This document shows, piece after piece, positions 61,564-64,000 of a stretch of DNA of 64,000 nt. Positions within the stretch are counted from its first letter, which is position 1. Each line of letters starts with the position of its first letter. This stretch comes from Candidatus Omnitrophota bacterium (GTDB lineage Bacteria; Omnitrophota; Gorgyraeia; JAUYCX01): positions 186,001-250,000 of the forward strand of contig JAUYCX010000037.1 of the NCBI GenBank assembly GCA_030692045.1, read 5' to 3'. Made by a program: the position numbers and the translations under genes. The notes under the pieces are model-generated. The model saw nothing but the letters and a program-made list of their open reading frames with translations, was not told where the DNA came from and did no database searches.

Positions 61564-62989
61564 GGAATTATTAGACAGCTTTGGAAATATAGAAATTAAG
61601 GGCATAAGCTGTAACTCACAATCTGTTTCTAATGATTATATTTTTGTGGCAATTAGAGGTACAAAGCTTGATGCTAATAGATTTATTTATGATGCGATAA
61701 ACAAAGGTGCAAGAATAATAATTAGCGACAGCATTGAGAGTTTTTCGCAGTCTAAAAAAGCTGTATTTATCAAGGTTAAAGATTGTCGAGAAACCTTATC
61801 TAAAATTGCTGCTAATTTTTATGGCAGACCCTCAGAAAAAATCAAGGTAATTGGCATAACAGGAACTAACGGTAAAACCACAATCTCTTATTTATTGGAA
61901 AATATTTTACAAAAAGCTGGTTTTGATGTTGGCGTGATTGGAACGATAAATTATCGCTTTAAGAATAGACTTATCCCTGCAATAAATACAACTCCTGGCC
62001 CTTTAGAAATTCAATCTTTATTAAATTCAATGCTTAAAGAGAAGCTAAAATATGCTGTTATGGAGGTTTCTTCTCATTCATTGGATCAAAAAAGGGTTTT
62101 GCATGTAAATTTCCAAAGTGCGATATTCACTAATTTAACCGCTGAACATTTGGATTATCACCCTAATCTTGAGAATTATTTCCAAGCCAAAGCAAAGCTA
62201 TTTAAAAATTTAAATAAAACCGCTTGCGCAATTGTAAATCTCGACGACAAATATGCCAAAGAGCTGATTAAAATTACGCCTGCTGATGTTTTAACTTACG
62301 GGATTATTCATAAGGATGCTGATGTAAGGGCAGAGGAGTTATGCCTTACCATAGATGGAGCTAAATTTAAACTCATCACCAAGGATTGTATATCTGAAAT
62401 AAAAACTGATTTAGTAGGCAAACACAATGTCTATAATATTTTAGCGGCAATAAGTTTAGCATTGGCTGAAAAAATTGATTTGAATATCATAAGGCAGGCA
62501 ATTGAAGGCTTCAAGGGAGTGCCGGGTAGGTTAGAAGAAGTTAAGTCTGGTTTAAATTTCAGGGTTTTTGTAGATTTTGCACACACACCCGATGCCTTAA
62601 AAAATGTCTTAACCAGTTTAAAAGAATTTAATCCTGCGCGCATAATTTTAGTTTTTGGTTGCGGAGGAGACAGGGACAGAATTAAACGCCCGTTAATGGG
62701 CAAGATTGCAAGTTGCATGGCGGATTTTTCAATTATTACCTCTGATAATCCGCGCAGTGAAGATCCGCAATCTATTGCTGATCAAATTATTCAAGGTATG
62801 AGTTCAAAAGATTATAAAATTATTCTGGATAGAAAAGAGGCAATAAAAGAGGCTCTGTCTTTGGCAAGAAAAGATGATTTGGTCCTAATTGCTGGTCGTG
62901 GCCATGAGGCATATCAGGTGTTTAAAGACATAACAATTGCTTTTGATGATAGGCAAGAAGTAAAAAATATTTTGGAATGTTTAAAGTAG
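61529..62989 (+). CDS. murE: UDP-MurNAc-tripeptide ligase (meso-DAP-adding)
   Basis: A 486-residue Mur ligase. The P-loop is G-I-T-G-T-N-G-K-T-T near residue 115; S-S-H-S-L-D-Q and H-T-P-D-A-L are present. The specificity motif is D-N-P-R (T-S-D-N-P-R-S-E-D), which selects meso-diaminopimelate rather than lysine. I chose the ATG at 61529; an in-frame TTG at 61517 is possible. It overlaps ftsI upstream and murF downstream. Confidence 0.96.
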   Translation: MKLRLILPQLDKELLDSFGNIEIKGISCNSQSVSNDYIFVAIRGTKLDANRFIYDAINKGARIIISDSIESFSQSKKAVFIKVKDCRETLSKIAANFYGRPSEKIKVIGITGTNGKTTISYLLENILQKAGFDVGVIGTINYRFKNRLIPAINTTPGPLEIQSLLNSMLKEKLKYAVMEVSSHSLDQKRVLHVNFQSAIFTNLTAEHLDYHPNLENYFQAKAKLFKNLNKTACAIVNLDDKYAKELIKITPADVLTYGIIHKDADVRAEELCLTIDGAKFKLITKDCISEIKTDLVGKHNVYNILAAISLALAEKIDLNIIRQAIEGFKGVPGRLEEVKSGLNFRVFVDFAHTPDALKNVLTSLKEFNPARIILVFGCGGDRDRIKRPLMGKIASCMADFSIITSDNPRSEDPQSIADQIIQGMSSKDYKIILDRKEAIKEALSLARKDDLVLIAGRGHEAYQVFKDITIAFDDRQEVKNILECLK

Positions 62990-64000
62990 GGGAAATTCTA
63001 AAAGCAACGGGGGAAAAGCTAATTCAAGGAAATAAGGATTGTCATTTCCTGGGTATTTCTATTGATTCGCGCACCATAAGACCCGGAGAGTTGTTTTTGG
63101 CTATTAAAGGTAACAATTTTGATGGCCACAATTTTATTAACGAGGCAATAAGAAAATCTGCCAGAGGAATTGTTATCTCGAGAAATAAAAGTTTTTCAGC
63201 TGCAAAGAATTTAGTTATTATTCGAGTAAAGGATACAACGAAGGCATTAGGAGATATTGCAAGATATAATCGAGAAAGATTTAATATTCCTTTGGTAGCC
63301 ATTACAGGAAGCAATGGCAAAACCACCACCAAAGAGATGTTAGCTTTTGTGCTTGAAAAAAGATTTAAAGTTTTAAAAGCGATGGCAACTTTTAATAATC
63401 AAATCGGTGTTCCTCTGACACTTTTAAAATTAAGACGAAGCCATGAAATTGTTGTATTGGAATTAGGCACTAACCATTTTGGCGAGATAGATTATCTTTC
63501 CAAAATCTGTCAACCCAATATTGCTATAATTACTAATATCGCTCCGTCTCATTTAGAGTTTTTCAAGAACTTAAATAATGTTTTTAAAGAGAAATATTCC
63601 TTAATAAGAAATCTTAAACAGGAGAAAGTTGCAATTGTTAATGGCGATGACAGATATTTGAATAGGCTAAATCAATATCCAAATCCAAAAATGGTTATCA
63701 AATTTGGTATTAATAATAAAAGTGATTTTAAGGCTGAAAATATTGAATTGATAAATGAAAAAATTCGATTTTACTTAAACGGCAAAATTTCAATAGACCT
63801 AAATACAATTGCCAAGCACAATGTGTATAATTGTTTAGCTGCCATTGCCTGTTGTAAATACTTTCATTTAGATTATAATTGTATACAAGATTCATTAAAA
63901 GAGTTTAGTTTTCCTTCCGGCAGGTTAGAGGTAAAGAATTTCAAAAATATCAAGGTTATCGACGATACCTACAATGCTAATCCATTGTCTTTTAAGAATG
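62977..64000 (+). CDS. murF: UDP-MurNAc-tripeptide-D-alanyl-D-alanine ligase (C-terminus beyond window)
   Basis: The reading frame opens at the ATG at 62977, inside the murE end (13-base overlap), and stays open to the last base, giving 341 residues. S-I-D-S-R-T-I-R-P-G-E-L-F-L-A-I-K-G near the N-terminus and the P-loop A-I-T-G-S-N-G-K-T-T-T-K-E near residue 108 are MurF features. V-L-E-L-G-T-N-H-F-G-E-I and D-D-T-Y-N-A-N-P at the edge confirm it. It adds D-Ala-D-Ala. Only the far C-terminus is missing. Confidence 0.95.
   Translation, partial: MFKVGEILKATGEKLIQGNKDCHFLGISIDSRTIRPGELFLAIKGNNFDGHNFINEAIRKSARGIVISRNKSFSAAKNLVIIRVKDTTKALGDIARYNRERFNIPLVAITGSNGKTTTKEMLAFVLEKRFKVLKAMATFNNQIGVPLTLLKLRRSHEIVVLELGTNHFGEIDYLSKICQPNIAIITNIAPSHLEFFKNLNNVFKEKYSLIRNLKQEKVAIVNGDDRYLNRLNQYPNPKMVIKFGINNKSDFKAENIELINEKIRFYLNGKISIDLNTIAKHNVYNCLAAIACCKYFHLDYNCIQDSLKEFSFPSGRLEVKNFKNIKVIDDTYNANPLSFKN

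Noticed and set aside
63042-63332. Minus-strand ORF near the window end
   Set aside because: The + strand here is the N-terminal part of murF, with a clear P-loop.

Overview
This window looks like a chromosomal segment of an AT-rich, Gram-negative-type bacterium from a poorly cultured lineage. My best guess is Candidatus Omnitrophota or a close relative. That is an inference from base composition, gene order and small-protein content; no 16S rRNA gene is present. MurE carries the DNPR motif of meso-diaminopimelate ligases, and murA, ftsI, ftsL, rodZ and a lipoprotein are present, so the cell probably has ordinary mDAP peptidoglycan and is not an ultra-reduced symbiont. Nearly all genes lie on the + strand in tightly overlapping operons.

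Layout. 1-1.35 kb is an accessory patch: a truncated winged-helix ORF, a PD-(D/E)XK nuclease-like gene that seems split by a frameshift, and a small zinc-ribbon protein. 1.4-5.1 kb holds rpmE-prfA-prmC and murA. 5.1-18.9 kb holds a dispersed tryptophan pathway (trpG, D, C, F, a TrpB2 paralogue, then trpB-trpA; no trpE), interrupted by two radical SAM genes, a PolB-type exonuclease, a cyclic-di-GMP-I (GEMM) riboswitch, a YkgJ-like gene, htpX with an EF-hand loop, an M20 peptidase and a DUF3108 protein. 18.9-25.4 kb holds an M16 protease, a CNNM/CBS protein, a DUF5679 zinc ribbon, rsfS, argS, recJ and the minus-strand rpmB. 25.6-29.6 kb is one large UvrD-type helicase-nuclease interrupted by a 362-residue intein. 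29.6-38.3 kb holds two cold-shock genes, rpsO-pnp, ftsK, rodZ, rimO, pgsA and pgpA. 38.7-39.7 kb has minus-strand thpR and pncC. 40.0-45.6 kb is the riboflavin operon behind an FMN riboswitch. 45.8-48.2 kb is a small fatty-acid-type cluster whose ketosynthase lacks all its catalytic Cys/His residues. 48.3-58.0 kb carries tRNA-Pro, acyP, ligA, xerD-like, cca, rbfA, nrnA, truB and ribF. 58.0-64.0 kb is the start of the dcw cluster (mraZ-rsmH-ftsL-ftsI-murE-murF), cut by the window end.

The most unusual content is non-coding. At least seven copies of one palindromic family (internal TTC...GCTCA signature, with arms that covary between copies) occur in both orientations. Three copies form long multi-hairpin 5' leaders that run into the Shine-Dalgarno sequence of unrelated genes (rpmE, htpX, a 36-aa membrane peptide), and a shorter copy precedes a cold-shock gene. 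A second class of intergenic hairpins is built from short iterated words (for example CGCAAA or CACGGATTT). A third is a pair of 120-bp-spaced hairpin units just upstream of the FMN riboswitch promoter.
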